DNA from: Undaria pinnatifida
Taxonomy: Eukaryota > Sar > Phaeophyceae > Laminariales > Alariaceae
Reading direction: 5' to 3'
Length of the DNA: 64,000 nt
NCBI GenBank assembly: GCA_012845835.1
Contig: JABAKD010000014.1
Location: forward strand, 9,587,701 to 9,651,700
Shown: one piece after another, positions 11,051 to 22,458 of the stretch
How the letters are laid out: the number at the start of each line of letters is the position of its first letter
How positions within the stretch are numbered: position 1 is the stretch's first letter
Notes under the pieces: generated by a model
Told to the model about the DNA's origin: nothing
Seen by the model: the letters and a program-made list of their open reading frames with translations, nothing else
The model's database searches: none
Position numbers and translations under genes: made by a program

Positions 11051-11784
11051 CTCTCTGCCTACCGTAAGGATACATATCCAAGCCCGTTGCTCACACACGG
11101 CGTCCGTATGGAGCCAAACCTGCACATGACGCTTAAATTTCGGAAGCTTGAAATGGAGCTTTTATTCGAGCCTATAATCTGAGTCAGACTTGTATACATG
11201 AGTAGCTGAGTTCGCGTCATGAATGACGCCTTGATTTTCACGTTGAGGCTTTGGAAGGACACACGTGCTGCATCGGCTTCATGCATTTTGTGTTACTGTT
11301 AACATGTATATACTGTAATTGTTAATCTGCTCGTGGAAGGCCCCGTAAAGTATCTTGCTTAGAGTCTGTCTCTAGCCTTTATCCAGGTACCAGAGGGAGG
11401 GTCTCTATACATCAATCACACGAGTTCACCTAACAGCGTGACTCTGCTCTATATCTGGGGAACAAACGGAAGGTCTTCGCAAAATATAATACGGGTCAAC
11501 TTGAAAGTGTGGATACATCCCTGACCAATATGATGTTCATGGCCTATAGACAACTTCGCCGGGCGAGAGCTGGATGATGATCCGAATGATCTATTAATAG
11601 TACGTACATGCATGTTTCCTTGGTTGCATTGGTAGTACACAGATCCTGCGCGGCAGAGCATGGTATAACAACGACAGATGGCACACATAGGACCTAGTGT
11701 AGTGTAGATAATCCTGAGCGTGATTTGTCCCATGTGTCCAAGGCTTGTAGGGTCTTGACTAATACCTGGCATACTGTACGTGCA

Positions 11785-12370
11785 GGCTGGTTCAAGCAAA
11801 AAACCCGATTTTTTCCACCCGGCGAAATGTCCACGCCGTTTTTTCGGTGCAGACCGTGAGAGTTTGCACCCGTGTTCTATGTGGCGTTGCGAAGACATCA
11901 CCTGTCGGGGGGGTTTCTTTGCCTTTTTTCGTTTTGTTTTGCCTGGGTTTTCGTCATGTAAGAGTTCTTGGAAAATTTGGACCACCTTAAACCAAACATT
12001 TTTGTTGAAAAAAAAAAAAAAAAAACCGGGGGTCAGGCCTCGGGATGGGCATGTAGAACACGTTTGCAAAATTGCAGGGTCTATATCTCAAGAATGGAGA
12101 GGACATTTGGACTTATGTGCGTAAAAATGAGTATGATACGTCATCTCCTTCAAATTACTTGGTTCTAGTGTACGACCCATTATTTTCGCTAGATTCTGCT
12201 TAATGTTGAACATACGCAGGTCAGATCTTCGATTTTTTGCGCGAAATTTCGGCAGACATACCTTGGAGTACCTCCAATCGGTGTGTGCAAAATGCGCCGC
12301 ATTCGTTTTTTTTCGCCCCCACTTGGAAAAAAGCCTGAATATTTTTGAAAAAAGGATAGATTTGCCGGTA
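11785..12370 (+). repeat. Dispersed repeat R2, copy 2 (5' part)
   Basis: Aligned by eye with 2610-3150. Includes an A18 run at about 12008-12025 where copy 1 has a shorter interrupted A run. The 206-codon minus-strand frame at 11449-12069 crosses this repeat and the homopolymer and is not conserved in copy 1. Confidence 0.7.
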
Positions 12371-12714
12371 AACCAGATAACGGTCTCTGTACATTTAGTG
12401 ATCGGCATCTCAACAGTTTATTGTACTGAGAATTAGGCATGCTTGTATCGGGGCTTGGGGAGGGGTTTTGGGGCTCGTGGGTAGACGAGCGCAAACTGGC
12501 GCCTTCCTCTCTCACTGTTGAGAGCAGACCTCACGAGTAGGTTAGCAAGACCGAGTCGAGCGCAAGCGAGTCGGGGTTCTTGCCGGGAGCGTCAGCAGAT
12601 CGAGGAAGTCACTGGGTTGGCAAAAACCCAGCCAAAAGTCTGTCCCTCTCCCTTCCTCCTCTTCCTCACCCCCCCTATTTTCCTTTCGACAGTGCGGAGA
12701 GTTAGGTAGTCGGC
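12371..12714. other. Insertion within R2 copy 2
   Basis: This segment interrupts the alignment to copy 1, which resumes at 12715 with CCTTTTGGAAAAAACCCGAATA. It has a GAG(T/C)CGAGCGCAAGCGAGTC stretch but no coding support. Confidence 0.5.
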
Positions 12715-13030
12715 GTCCCGTATTTTTTTTTTGCCCCTTTTGGAAAAAACCCGAATACTATGGAAAAATTGAAGGCCTGCCATTGTTTGGTCGATACGAG
12801 CTTCGCTCCTAGAGACAGCCCGAAGCCGACAAAAAAATAAAAATGACCATGTCACTCTCTTCCACTGGTCGGGGGGGTCAGAGTATGATGATACCAAATA
12901 TTCACCCTTTAACTAGATGCTGCGAGCGGCAGTTGTGGGGGAGATAATTTGTGTGTTTCAACGTGAACCAACCTGTAGAGGTGGCAAGAGCGATACGCCG
13001 GTTTCGCATCGATCTCGACACGGATGAACG
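12715..13030 (+). repeat. Dispersed repeat R2, copy 2 (3' part)
   Basis: Matches copy 1 from the AAAAAGCCTGAATA block to the end, including CTAGAGACAGC, ATGATACCAAAT and TGCGAGCGGCA. Confidence 0.65.
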
Positions 13031-13339
13031 CTGAAGGTCCATACCTATATGTTTCAAGATTGATGACGTCAAATACGACATGCTCGCTTGTGCTGCTATA
13101 TATCATACACTAAACACAATGTGGCGCGAACTAGGTGCAATTACTGGTATCATCTTTTTTACAGCTGACAACGTGCAGCATGTCATGAGCTACTGACAGC
13201 TCCAGCGTCGATAACTCACAAACATTCCCAGAAATCATAAGAAAGCCCAAAAAAAGCCGTCCATCCAAAAGGAAACTTATGCACGACGCCTACGTGATCC
13301 ATTTCGTACCTGCTTCCGGCCTAGCATCTATCTAATTCA

Positions 13340-13530
13340 CCTACTGCCCATGCTCCACCCTTCCTTCTCCCTCCATGTTATAAATCATTAATCATCTACT
13401 CGTACAGTACCCTCTATTCTTAAATCCTGAGCTGAGTCCAGGTTCCATCCCCACCCTTCCTCCTCATTCCATGCTATTCATAATCTACCTTCTACTCTTG
13501 AACCCTGAGCTGCGTCCAGGCCTCATCTCC
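13340..13530 (+). repeat. Tandem duplication, about 110 bp x 2
   Basis: CCACCCTTCCT-CCTCC-CCATG and CTCT(T)-AA(C/T)CCTGAGCTG(A/C)GTCCAGG occur twice head to tail. The second unit leads into repeat R4 at 13600. Confidence 0.6.
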
Positions 13531-13599
13531 AAGCCATGGGTGTGGGCCTGTCATCCCCCCTCTCCGCCTCGTCTGCTTGCTCCCTAGCGATCCCCCAGC

Positions 13600-13665
13600 T
13601 GGAGCTCGGAGCGTTACACCCTCGGCGAAATGGCGACCTGTGTGGTTACCGAGATAATTTTGACG
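13600..13665 (+). repeat. Dispersed repeat R4, copy 1
   Basis: GCGAAATGGCGACCTGTGTGG...ACCGAGAT matches 23360-23400 (GCGAAACCGCGACCTGGGTGG...ACAGAGAT). GACAACGTGCAGC near 13165 has echoes at 23017 and 23473. Confidence 0.5.
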
Positions 13666-13769
13666 TGTTGGCATTGTGGTCTGACATGAAGTGATTGCAG
13701 CGGTCTGATCCTTGGGGGCTGGGCGGGCTGAACGTTCCTGGAAGAGAAAAACAAAAAGCTGAAACGAAA

Positions 13770-14870
13770 CCATGTGCCAGGCACAAATCGAAACAGATCG
13801 CTGGCTCTTGGGAAGAGCGCAACAAGAAATGCACGTAAGCAGTTATTATCCCCGAAACTAAGTACAGAATAAAGACTCCGAAAAAAGTAGTGTCATCGAC
13901 GCTAGCCGAAGGTAGCTACGCTGCGCTCTCTTTTTCTTGGGCACCTGAAACTACATAAAGCGCACACTAAACATGTTACTATGCCTGCCATCCGGCAATG
14001 GTAAATATACCATAATTCCGTGATTTAGGTCTACGAGGTGGTTGTTGTTGTTTTTCTCACATTAACTTGCATAATCTTGCCCGTGGTCACAAGACAAGCT
14101 CCAGCCACTCTAAAGTTGAAGAATACCCCAGCGGTACCAGGTATTTGTACAACTTAGGAGGCGGTAATAGTGAACAACGCAACATCGGAAACCCAGGGTC
14201 CTATGTCCTGTGATGTATGCAAGCACAAATAATATGTGCACGGTTAGGCCGCAGTATGATCGTCGAGCTGCTCACCTTGAGCTGGTCCAACAAGGCGAAA
14301 AGGGATAGAGAAGGGGACTGCCATTACACGAAGTTCTTGAGGGCGTTGATGACTGCCATAGCACAGTCCGTCTGAGCAAAATCCGGCGGAGGCGTTAACG
14401 AATACGGGGACAGCGAGCAACTCATGGTAAGAGTCTACACTAGCATTGTCTAGGGTATGTGTGGTTATGTAACTGGTGGTAAGGGTCAATACTAACCTTG
14501 GCTCTGATGTGTTGCTATATGCCATGAGAAGGTGGGCTTGCATGGACAGTTAGCGGCCTCATATCAAGCACAGAATGCTATAGCGAGTGGCACGATATTT
14601 CGGACGTCAACCGCAAGATTACAACCTCCAGGAGCCGACGGGGGCGTGAACGAACGCGCGGACTCTCGTCAGATAAACTGATCGCACAGAGAAGCTCACC
14701 ACAAGGTAAGATAGCGCATGCTGTGAATAGGCACTAATAACGCAGTACACAATATTTGTAACTGTCCTCAACTTCTGTGCGTTGGTCGATGTGTCATCTT
14801 GCTTCGCGGTAGAAAGCAACTAGTCAAATCAAGCAAAAAAACACAAGGACACATATACAACTACCTGGGT
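13770..14870. other. No gene recognised
   Basis: Only short unsupported frames (for example 14244-14543 minus). No repeats noted. Confidence 0.4.
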
Positions 14871-14993
14871 ATGGCGGCGAACGGTTTGGCTGAGTTAGAC
14901 GGAAGCAACGATTCAACTCAACCGCTGGTGGTTAATAGTGGAGGCACCGCACAACCGTCGTTTCTTTCCTTCTTTCCTCCCATCCTTCCCTAA
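14871..14993 (+). CDS. Candidate first exon or micro-ORF (40 aa)
   Basis: ATG with G at +4 opens a hydrophilic stretch beginning MAANGLAELDGSNDSTQPL, followed by a pyrimidine-driven Ser/Phe/Pro tail ending at TAA. The N-terminal half looks protein-like; the tail is probably intronic (TCCTTCTTTCCTCCC). No confident donor. Confidence 0.2.
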   Translation: MAANGLAELDGSNDSTQPLVVNSGGTAQPSFLSFFPPILP

Positions 14994-15349
14994 TTATTTC
15001 CATGCATGTTTCCTTCGTAACTTACTTCCCGGCTTCCTCCCTTTCCACCTGCAAGATACCCCCCTCCATCCCCTTTGGCAGGTCGACATACCCATGCTGC
15101 CGCGCCATGGCCACGGCATCACCGTTCGCTGTGGTCTACAACCGAGTTTTATTTGACATCTCCGACACAGACGAGCATGTGTGAACCCCTTTGAAAACCC
15201 TTTTGAAAATTTCACCCACGGTGTTTTGGGATGAAAGGCTTGGAATAAATGTGAAGACTTGTGGACCGTTTTCCCAATAGTAAAAGGGGTAAGCGTTTAT
15301 TTATCCACCTTAGAAAAAACATGCCAATCAGCCAACAGACAGCTATAAT

Positions 15350-15520
15350 AGCTTGCCAGCCATCCAACCGAGCAAACAAACCAACAAACGCCAAACCAAC
15401 AGCCCAACCTTCCAACCTCTCAACCACCCACCTGCCCCATCAACCACAAAAACAAGCAATCTACTACACAATCAACCAACCAAGGCAATCAACCAATCAA
15501 CCAATCAACTTCTCTCACCG
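15350..15520 (+). repeat. CCAACCAATCAA-type low complexity
   Basis: Irregular CAACCAA/CAATCAACC simple sequence that opens long frames on both strands. Confidence 0.7.
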
Positions 15521-15564
15521 AGTACTCGTCCCTAGAGGTCTTTCAGTCCGTACGGCGGTAGCTC

Positions 15565-15696
15565 ATGGAAAACGACCCCCCCCCCTCTCCCCTAGCCGGC
15601 TTCCGAACGATGCAACGTCACGCCTCCTTTTTCACGCGCTCGATCTCGACGCGTCCCTTGCCCCCTGTGGACAGTGGACCACCAGAGAGTGTGTAG
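15565..15696 (+). CDS. Short ORF with presequence-like N-terminus (43 aa)
   Basis: ATG to TAG. From the second Met (residue 16) the sequence MQRHASFFTRSISTRPLPP is basic, Ser/Thr/Phe-rich and acid-free, resembling a mitochondrial presequence. It ends VDSGPPESV and stop inside the first unit of the 409-bp tandem repeat, with GTTG|GTAAGA 20 nt later. CCCCTCTCCCCTAG at about 15596 could also be an acceptor. A real exon feeding the repeat array is possible but unproven. Confidence 0.25.
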   Translation: MENDPPPSPLAGFRTMQRHASFFTRSISTRPLPPVDSGPPESV

Positions 15697-16820
15697 TGTT
15701 GTTGGTAAGACACGACAGTTGATCTCCATGTTGGTGATTGACTGTTGAGGATCTGATGTGGTGTGTGAACGTTATCTAGATATGAAGACAACTACTGTAG
15801 TAGGGGTTTCTACTTATCCTCTTCTGGATTCTGATATAGGGATTCGGGGATGAAGTTAAGATCGCTTGTTTTCTTGTGTTCGGAGCTAATACAACAACTT
15901 ATCTCTCCTTTCCTAGCAGCACCTGAATGGTGCTGGCCAGCCCCCCTCAGGCCAAGGGGGGACACTTTCTGGTCAGTAGACCTTGCCTAGCTTAGGCGTG
16001 TCTACAGTTATCGACAATTCAGATTGAACACACCGACGTTAGTCGGGGATTTTTTTCTGCGCTTTTGGGGGCATTGTGGACAGTGGACCACCAGAGAGTG
16101 TGTAGTGCTGTTGGTAAGACACGACAGTTGATCTTCTTGTGGGTGATTGACTGTTGAGGATCTGATGTGGTGTGTGAACGTTAACTAGATATGAAGACAA
16201 CTACTGTAGTAGGGGTTTCTACTTATCCTCTTCTGGATTCTGATATAGGGATTCGGGGATGAAGTTAAGATCGCTTGTTTTCTTGTGTTCGGAGCTAATA
16301 CAACAACTTATCTCTCCTTTCCTAGCAGCACCTGAATGGTGCTGACCAGCCCCCCTCAGGCCAAGGGGGGACACTTTTTGGTCAGTGGACCTTGCCTAGC
16401 TTAGGCGTGTCTACAATTATCGACAATTCAGGTTGAACACACCGACGTTAGTCGGGGATTTTTTTCTGCGCTTTTGGGGGCATTGTGGACAGTGGACCAC
16501 CAGAGAGTGTGTAGTGTTGTTGGTAAGACACGACAGTTGATCTTCTTGTTGGTGATTGACTGTTGAGGATCTGATGTGGTGTGTGAACGTTATCTAGATA
16601 TGAAGACAACTACTGTAGTAGGGGTTTCTACTTATCCTCTTCTGGATTCTGATATAGGGATTCGGGGATGAAGTTAAGATCGCTTGTTTTCTTGTGTTCG
16701 GAGCTAATACAACAACTTATCTCTCCTTTCCTAGCACCTGAATGGTGCTGGCCAGCCCCCCTCAGGCCAAGGGGGGACACTTTTTGGTCAGTAGACCTTG
16801 CCTAGCTTAGGCGTGTCTAC
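15662..16820 (+). repeat. Tandem repeat, 409-bp unit, about 2.8 copies
   Basis: Unit starts at 15662, 16071 and 16480 are placed by GTGGACAGTGGACCACCAGAG (period 409); the third unit ends near 16820. Units differ by only a few substitutions and one 3-bp CAG indel (CCTAGCAGCACC versus CCTAGCACC), so the amplification is recent. Each unit holds an inverted repeat (GCCCCCCTCAGGCCAAGGGGGG), a CTCCTTTCCTAG acceptor-like site and a GTTG|GTAAGA donor-like site. Confidence 0.92.
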
Positions 16821-17675
16821 ACCCCTCCTGAATCGTCGGTTAAACTCTGAAACGCACCAAAAAAACAGGGATGCGTGTTACCGCATGTGAGAGTGAGAAC
16901 TTATCGCTAATACAGCAACACCAGCCAATATTATAACCATAGTCAGGAACCGCTACTCGTACAGCAATTACGTGTTCAAGGGGATGGATCGCTGCTGCTG
17001 CTACTCTTCTACTCTTCGATGTATACGCGTTGCTGTTGATTTACCTGTTGATTGTTGATGCTGCTGTCCTTTACAAGGCTACGTGATGACCGCGGCCCAA
17101 CCATACGCGCAGCATGGAGCCGCAGACAGCAATAACGGCAGAAGCAGCAGTCTAACGACATGATACAACTGCTATCACTGTTGTTCTGTGTACAGCAGCA
17201 ACCCCAGCAATCGCTGCTGCCGCTGGTGAGCGTTGCTGTGGATTGGTGAGAAATGCACCTATGCTGACGCTGCTGTCCTGTACTTGTACATGACTGCGCG
17301 ATGACTGTCGTCCAGCAATACGTGAAGCAGGAGACAGCAGATAGCAGCAGCCGCTGCAGCCAAAGCAACCAACTCAGCTTCCACTGCCGCCAGTAGCAAC
17401 CGCAGTGTTTGCTGTTGTTACTTCTGCTGCTGCTATTGCTATCTCATGGTAGCGTTGTTGTGGCTCTACTTGTTGCCTATTGCACGTTGCTGCAATACAG
17501 CTGGTAACTTCGCATGCACTGCCAATGTCTGGTACGAGTTCGCGCGCAATGCCAGCGCGTAAATACTGCCTACAAACGCAACCAGAAACCATCGAAGCGA
17601 GGCAGCGACACCCAACCGTTCAAGCCAATATAAGCAACCGAATAAGGCACACCCTCCAACTCACGCTGTTTTAGC
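16821..17675. repeat. CAG/CTG-rich region with about 210-bp duplication
   Basis: Between 17060 and 17370 the sequence GATGCTGCTGTCCT...ATGAC...CAGCA..ACG recurs after about 210 bp (17060 and 17268). The 119- and 72-codon minus frames are Cys/Ser-rich products of CAG/TGC triplets; I do not call them genes. Confidence 0.5.
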
Positions 17676-17845
17676 ATGTTGCGGGCGTTGCTGATGCGTG
17701 TACGCCCTGGAAAGCAGACTCGTCCGCTCTGGCACAATGGCGGCGTGTCCTCGAACCAGGCCCGACTTGTGTTTGCTTTGAGCGTGGTGGTTCTCGACGC
17801 ATGGGGCCGTCCTTACCACAGACATTGCCTCACAGGATCCCACAG
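17676..17845 (+). CDS. Exon candidate of unknown protein (57 codons)
   Basis: Directly after CACGCTGTTTTAG|C an ATG opens a frame running through 56 full codons to CCCACAG|GTATGC, then hits TAG one codon later inside the putative intron. It begins MLRALLMRVRPGKQTRPLW, with a hydrophobic stretch LVFALSVVVLDAWG and a C-terminal PYHRHC. It could be a first exon (ATG used) or an internal exon (acceptor at 17674). Downstream partner not identified: 17848-18384 has long overlapping frames on both strands that I cannot resolve. Confidence 0.4.
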
Positions 17846-19345
17846 GTATGCATAGAATGGGCCCTAGCTCAGGAGACTTCAGGGATGTATGTAAATTGAG
17901 ATCCAGGTGTGCAATATGCTGCGCGAGCTCGGGTGCGGCCTGCTGGGACATGCGGCGCGATGCTGAGAAAAAAACATGCTTACCACGACAGTGGAACTCC
18001 TCGAAATGCAACGGCTTTTCGATTTTTGGTTTGTGCCCGTTCGACCATATCTTGCAATTGCCTGCGATCTTAGGATTGTATGAAGCATGCAGGGGCGGGC
18101 TCCGCCCTGCTCTCGTCGCATTGCCGCCACCACCTAGTAGAGCCGGCCGGCGGTACCCCCGAGAGGTACACACATTCGCCGACCCAGTGTTTTACTGTGT
18201 GATATCCGCCGCTGCTGGTCGCCCGCAGTCGGAAGATCCAACCTGGCCAGCGCTATCCGAGCACGTTTGCTTGAGACCTAAAGATCCCCACCGGCAACGA
18301 CATCAAAATCAGGTTACAACAGTTTACGGCAGCATTATTGGGCGTCCAGGCAGCTCCCACGATAGAACTGGAGGAGAGTACTAACTCTAGACCGCCGCCC
18401 GCCGCAGGCCTATTGACCGCCGTCTCGTGCGTCCTGGTTTTCGGACGTCAGAAATATATCGCAAATAAACCAATAACGACGATAAATAAGTCGTACAGCA
18501 TCGACGGTGTTATGGAGGATGACACATATATGTGGTTGCCGAGCGATCATAACACTAGGAAGGGTTCATACATATGGCACGGATGCAGCATGATCCTCCT
18601 GGTGCCGCTGCGCGCTACGTACGCTCGTCTTAGACCCCAAACTTCTCACTAGCTTGGTCGCTATATCTGGGTTCCAACAGGACTGAGATACGCCTTGCGT
18701 GCCGTGGTACCCGCCTTCTTCACGATCCTCGTAATATTTGCGTGATTTTACCTAGAGCTTCAGAGTCAGGTGAGCGAAGGTTGGTCGGCTTTTTACAGCA
18801 AGGGGAATGCCGTACAGAGTACAGTAGTTATATTCACGTTGACTGTCAGTATTATATTGGGTTCGTGTCAGTGCGCGTGCACAGTTTTAATTCGACTGAC
18901 TATACCTACTGGTACCAACGTGACTGCTGTTGAATCGAGCATGCATGCATGCTTGGTCTTTTGTCATCCAGATAGGGAGGCAAATCGCTGCGCCTTGCTC
19001 AGAGGAATCAAGCAATATCGCAGGTTTTGGAATTGCAACCGTGACTGTATGCCTGTCAGATGCGCGACAACTTGTTACTGCACATTCTCAGAGTGCGTGG
19101 TGCGGTACGGCGTGGGACATGCACGCGTGTACGGCTTTGGCCCCCTTTGCCTAAAACAATACCTTCTTTAGAGCTGCACCCACGTTGCTGAGAACAAACT
19201 GCTGGAAGTGGTGTGAAATGTTTATGGCAGTTTTACAAGGGCAAAAAAAAACTCCACGCACGTGTTTGGGCGGCACAACCCACAAACCACGTGGAGTTTG
19301 GATGGGGTCTTTCTCGCAGTTCCACAAAAACAATGAATAATATCA
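17846..19345. other. No resolved gene
   Basis: Overlapping open frames at 17661-18173 (-) and 17848-18384 (+) compete and neither has an ATG with splice support. Frames at 18742-19171 are unsupported. Confidence 0.35.
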
Positions 19346-19349
19346 TATA

Positions 19350-19600
19350 TTAGGACCGCATCCACACGTACATCCTCCGGTGCTGAGACGCTGCGGAATT
19401 TGACAAAAACCTTACCGAGGTCCCGAAGGACGCAGACCCCCTCCTTCGATGTAGGCGTGTCGATGAATTCGCAGTCGAGAGCAGCCGACGAATTGTTGAC
19501 CGTCAGGTGGATGCCGTTGGGAGAAACGACAGGTAGGGCGAACACATGTAGCGCCGAGTGCAGCCCGGGCACACGGGGCGGCATGGTGTTCGGTATGTGT
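19350..19600 (-). pseudogene. Exon-family copy A, left arm of inverted repeat
   Basis: Minus-strand translation gives VPGLHSALHVFALPVV, then DCEFIDTP and VCVLRDLGKVFVKF, matching the exon at 808-1226. The frame drifts after SAPED, before the DQAKTV block, so it is truncated. It faces copy B across a loop of about 18 nt (19601-19618), forming roughly 250-bp arms that are similar along nearly their full length. Confidence 0.7.
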
Positions 19601-19618
19601 TTCATCGCAGCCAAAATG

Positions 19619-20030
19619 ACACAGATACCGAAAATCATGTCGTCCCGTGTGCCCGGACTGCATTCGGTACTACGTGTGTTCACCCTACCTGCCGTTTCTC
19701 TCAACGGCAGCCACATGGCGGCCAACAATTCTTCGGCTGTTCTCGACTGCGCATACTTCGACACGACTACACATCGAAGGAGGAGGTCTGCGTCCTTCGG
19801 GATCTCGGTAAGTTTTTCATCAAGCTCCAAAGCATCCTCGGCGCCGGAGTCTGTATGACAACATCGGACCAGGCCAAGACGGTGTCCGGGCTAGCGGCCG
19901 CCAAGCTCGCGACGCCGAGGAGCTGTGGACTGCCTTCTAAGAAGGTGGAGGACATCCTCGTACCGGTGCTTGAGGTTACAAGACCGCTGCGGCCAGGGGG
20001 ACATGTGGTGATGGCGATGGTTTGTACTTG
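19619..20030 (+). pseudogene. Exon-family copy B, frameshifted
   Basis: Plus-strand copy containing PGLHSVLRVFTLPAVS in one frame and VCVLRDLGKFFIKLQ, TTSDQAKTVSGL and VTRPLRPG in another; the shift lies near 19765. The donor present in copy D (CCTAG|GTGAGT) is replaced by CCAGGGGGACA, so the splice site is lost. Its left half pairs with copy A and its right half with copy C. Confidence 0.7.
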
Positions 20031-20036
20031 AACTAT

Positions 20037-20330
20037 TGCGACCACCACATCTCACCTTGGCCGCAGCAGTCTCGTAACCCCCGGCACCGGTGCGAGGATG
20101 TCCTTCACTTTCCCAGAGGGTAGCCCTCAGCTCGTTAGCGTCGCCATCGTGGAGGCCAGTAGCCCGGACACTGTCTTCGCTTGGTCTGCTGTTGACATAC
20201 ATCCTTCGGCGCGGCGGGTGTTCTGAAGCTTGGCGAAAAAATTCCAATCGTCCCGAAGGGCACCGCGCCCCCCTCTTCCTTCAATGTAGTCGTGTCGAAG
20301 AACTCGAAGTGTTACGGTCGACACTTTGGC
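20037..20330 (-). pseudogene. Exon-family copy C with in-frame stop
   Basis: Minus-strand copy: LRVLRHDYIEG..., FFAKLQN, MSTADQAKTVSGLLASTMATL, then TGA where copy D reads through. It keeps the donor (GGCCAAG|GTGAGA, last exon base 20056). It is the reverse complement of the right half of copy B around a centre near 20033. Confidence 0.7.
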
Positions 20331-20363
20331 ACAAATTGTGAGGCATTACATAGTCGACACATG

Positions 20364-20603
20364 CTACGGTAGTATACCACGTTTTGTCTGACATTTGTTT
20401 TTCGTGAATGAGGCGGCTTCATGCCCCAAAGTCGTCGGCATATCATCCTTGTCATCCTTGTCATCCTTGTCAGCCTTGTTGAGGGAATATTGTTTTGCTT
20501 CTATACCTAAACCGTGGGTTCGTTCATCGGGATGCTCTTTCGGCTTACTCGGAATAGCAATTTCGGGTGAAGCATGGAGCCCCCTCAAGATAAGAACTTG
20601 CAA
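20364..20603 (-). CDS. Acid/Lys-rich exon candidate
   Basis: A 79-codon minus frame without ATG. It contains KPKEHPDERTHGLGIEAKQ, then a KDDKDDKDD run produced by three ATCCTTGTC units at 20446-20472, then a polar end to TAG. On the minus strand a pyrimidine run ends in TTTGCAAG just upstream (possible acceptor). Composition is more protein-like than that of neighbouring frames. Family unknown. Confidence 0.28.
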   Translation of the reverse strand: MQVLILRGLHASPEIAIPSKPKEHPDERTHGLGIEAKQYSLNKADKDDKDDKDDMPTTLGHEAASFTKNKCQTKRGILP

Positions 20604-20923
20604 AGGGAAGAGCGGTGGGGCACCTTTACGATGCCGTAGGACGTGTCACTCGCAGGTTTCCGTTCTCAGTTTGTCTTGGTTTTGGTGCGCTCTCTTTATT
20701 TATGGGCCTTTTTGGTTAAGAGTGGTCAGCGATCAAAAAGGTGGAACCAAAAGATTAGTTACATAATCTAATTGTTTCACTATATCACCAGTATTACTAG
20801 GAAACCCGTTGGAGGATTTTCAAAGGGGAACAAGGACCACCACGTAAAAAAGCGACGAATTCAGCATCAGTCCCCACAAAAGCAGCCCACAGCAGCAGTC
20901 TAAATCCCATCTAGAAGCGTACA
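20604..20923. other. No gene recognised
   Basis: Spacer; nothing supported. Confidence 0.35.
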
Positions 20924-21151
20924 ATGCCTCCGATGGTGTCAAGGAACAGCAAGTTTGAACACCCACTGTTTTGGTTCGATCAAAAGCTGCGCTTCAACTT
21001 TGATCAAACTAGCAGATTTTTATCGCTGTTAAAATCTCGGAGGAACATGTTTTCTACAGTCACGAACGCCTCCATAAGAAAGGATCAGACATTCGTCCAA
21101 GTACCCCAAAACCTCCCTAGAGGCAAAAACATCACCAAAAACAACCTGTAG
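20924..21151 (+). CDS. Hypothetical small basic ORF (75 aa)
   Basis: ATG to TAG with A at -3. Lys/Arg/Asn/Phe-rich (HPLFWFDQKLRFNFDQ, SLLKSRRNMF). The opposite strand (21029-21253) is also open with a plausible-looking sequence (VESFVLQVVFGDVFASREV), so which strand codes, if either, is undecided. Confidence 0.22.
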   Translation: MPPMVSRNSKFEHPLFWFDQKLRFNFDQTSRFLSLLKSRRNMFSTVTNASIRKDQTFVQVPQNLPRGKNITKNNL

Positions 21152-21253
21152 TACAAAAGACTCAACCTCCGCCCCCACAGGGTAGATCGGACTGCTGAGG
21201 CATGAATAGGAGGCAAACGTGTTCGACGTGCAACGGAAGCAGATGCACGACAT

Positions 21254-22458
21254 ATTTGCAGGCAGCGCGATGATACATGCACTATATTTTTTATGGCACG
21301 CTCGTTCTTCCTGCTACGGAGGACGATAGCAATCAGGACCCACCATGGACAACAAAAAAAAACAATGATTTTTTCGTGCGTATTTCCTAGTTTGGTCGTG
21401 GTTACTGCTGCTATGGCCTCAACAAGATTAGGTGGTAGTATTTAATAATACCTCTACTATTATCGTAGCATGTGTCCAAAAGAGAGGACTGTCCAACGAC
21501 AAACAAAACCTGTAGCCACTGTACATGCGGTACATACATACTTGAATCAGAGGAATCGTACGTAGCATGATTGCTTTATAGCGGGGTGTTTTGTTGACCA
21601 GCAGCCCTGCCCTGTTTAGCGTCCGCGCTGAAGTGAGTGATTCAGTTTCACCTTCCAATCAACCAGAACTTTTTTTCTTTTCTCTTAATCTGGCGAAATA
21701 GAAACAATACGATCAGAGACACAAGTAACTACGGTATGGCCGTATGGCGAAGCCGAACGGTGCAGTCCGCAACGAGCTTCTAAACTATTCTTACACAGTT
21801 TTGACGATGGCGGTGGCTTTTTTTCGCCATTCGTTGTGAGTGATACAAAATTTGCACACTAGCGGATAGCCAACATAATCAAACTCCGTCCACTCTATTT
21901 CCTGGAAATGTTTGGAATGACTGATCGACCTTGAAGGCCATTGAATGCCAAGGGTGCTGCTTATCTATCGTCTCTCTCGAACATGGAAAATTATTGTTCT
22001 ATTAAATTGACTATGGTATCATTCAATAAATTCCACCCGCCCCCCATGTACGTATATCTGTTTTTTATCATTGTATGCTACTTTCCAGCCACTCGTAAGA
22101 GTTGTTTTATCCATCAGCAACCTTCTGTACAAGCCGTGGTCACAAGTGTATTCCCTTCTGCCCCCCGGTACGTGCCTTCATTGTCATTGCGCATAGAATC
22201 CACCATTCGCGCTTTTCAGTTTTTTTTTTATGCTCGTCGATTTTCATCGAATACTCTCGCGCTTTGCCCTAGTCACTTTGCTCTCGCGCTTTCCTTTAGT
22301 GACATTTTTACGCAAGAACAAGTCCACATATATACGTGTGCGTTCACAGATAGATAATCATACGAGGAGGTAAAGTCCCTACCATTGGGCAGGAAACAAA
22401 TCGTAGTTCTCAGTTCGGAAAACATCAAAATATATATTCACTGTCACCTTATCCGTAG
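21254..22458. other. No gene recognised
   Basis: AT-rich; frame 21941-22357 is Phe/Ser-rich with no homology or splice support. Confidence 0.35.

Noticed and set aside
11449-12069. 206-codon minus-strand ORF
   Set aside because: Crosses repeat R2 and an A18/T18 run, and is not conserved in R2 copy 1.
15662-16820. CRISPR-like array
   Set aside because: A 409-bp unit without repeat-spacer structure in a eukaryotic context; an ordinary tandem repeat.
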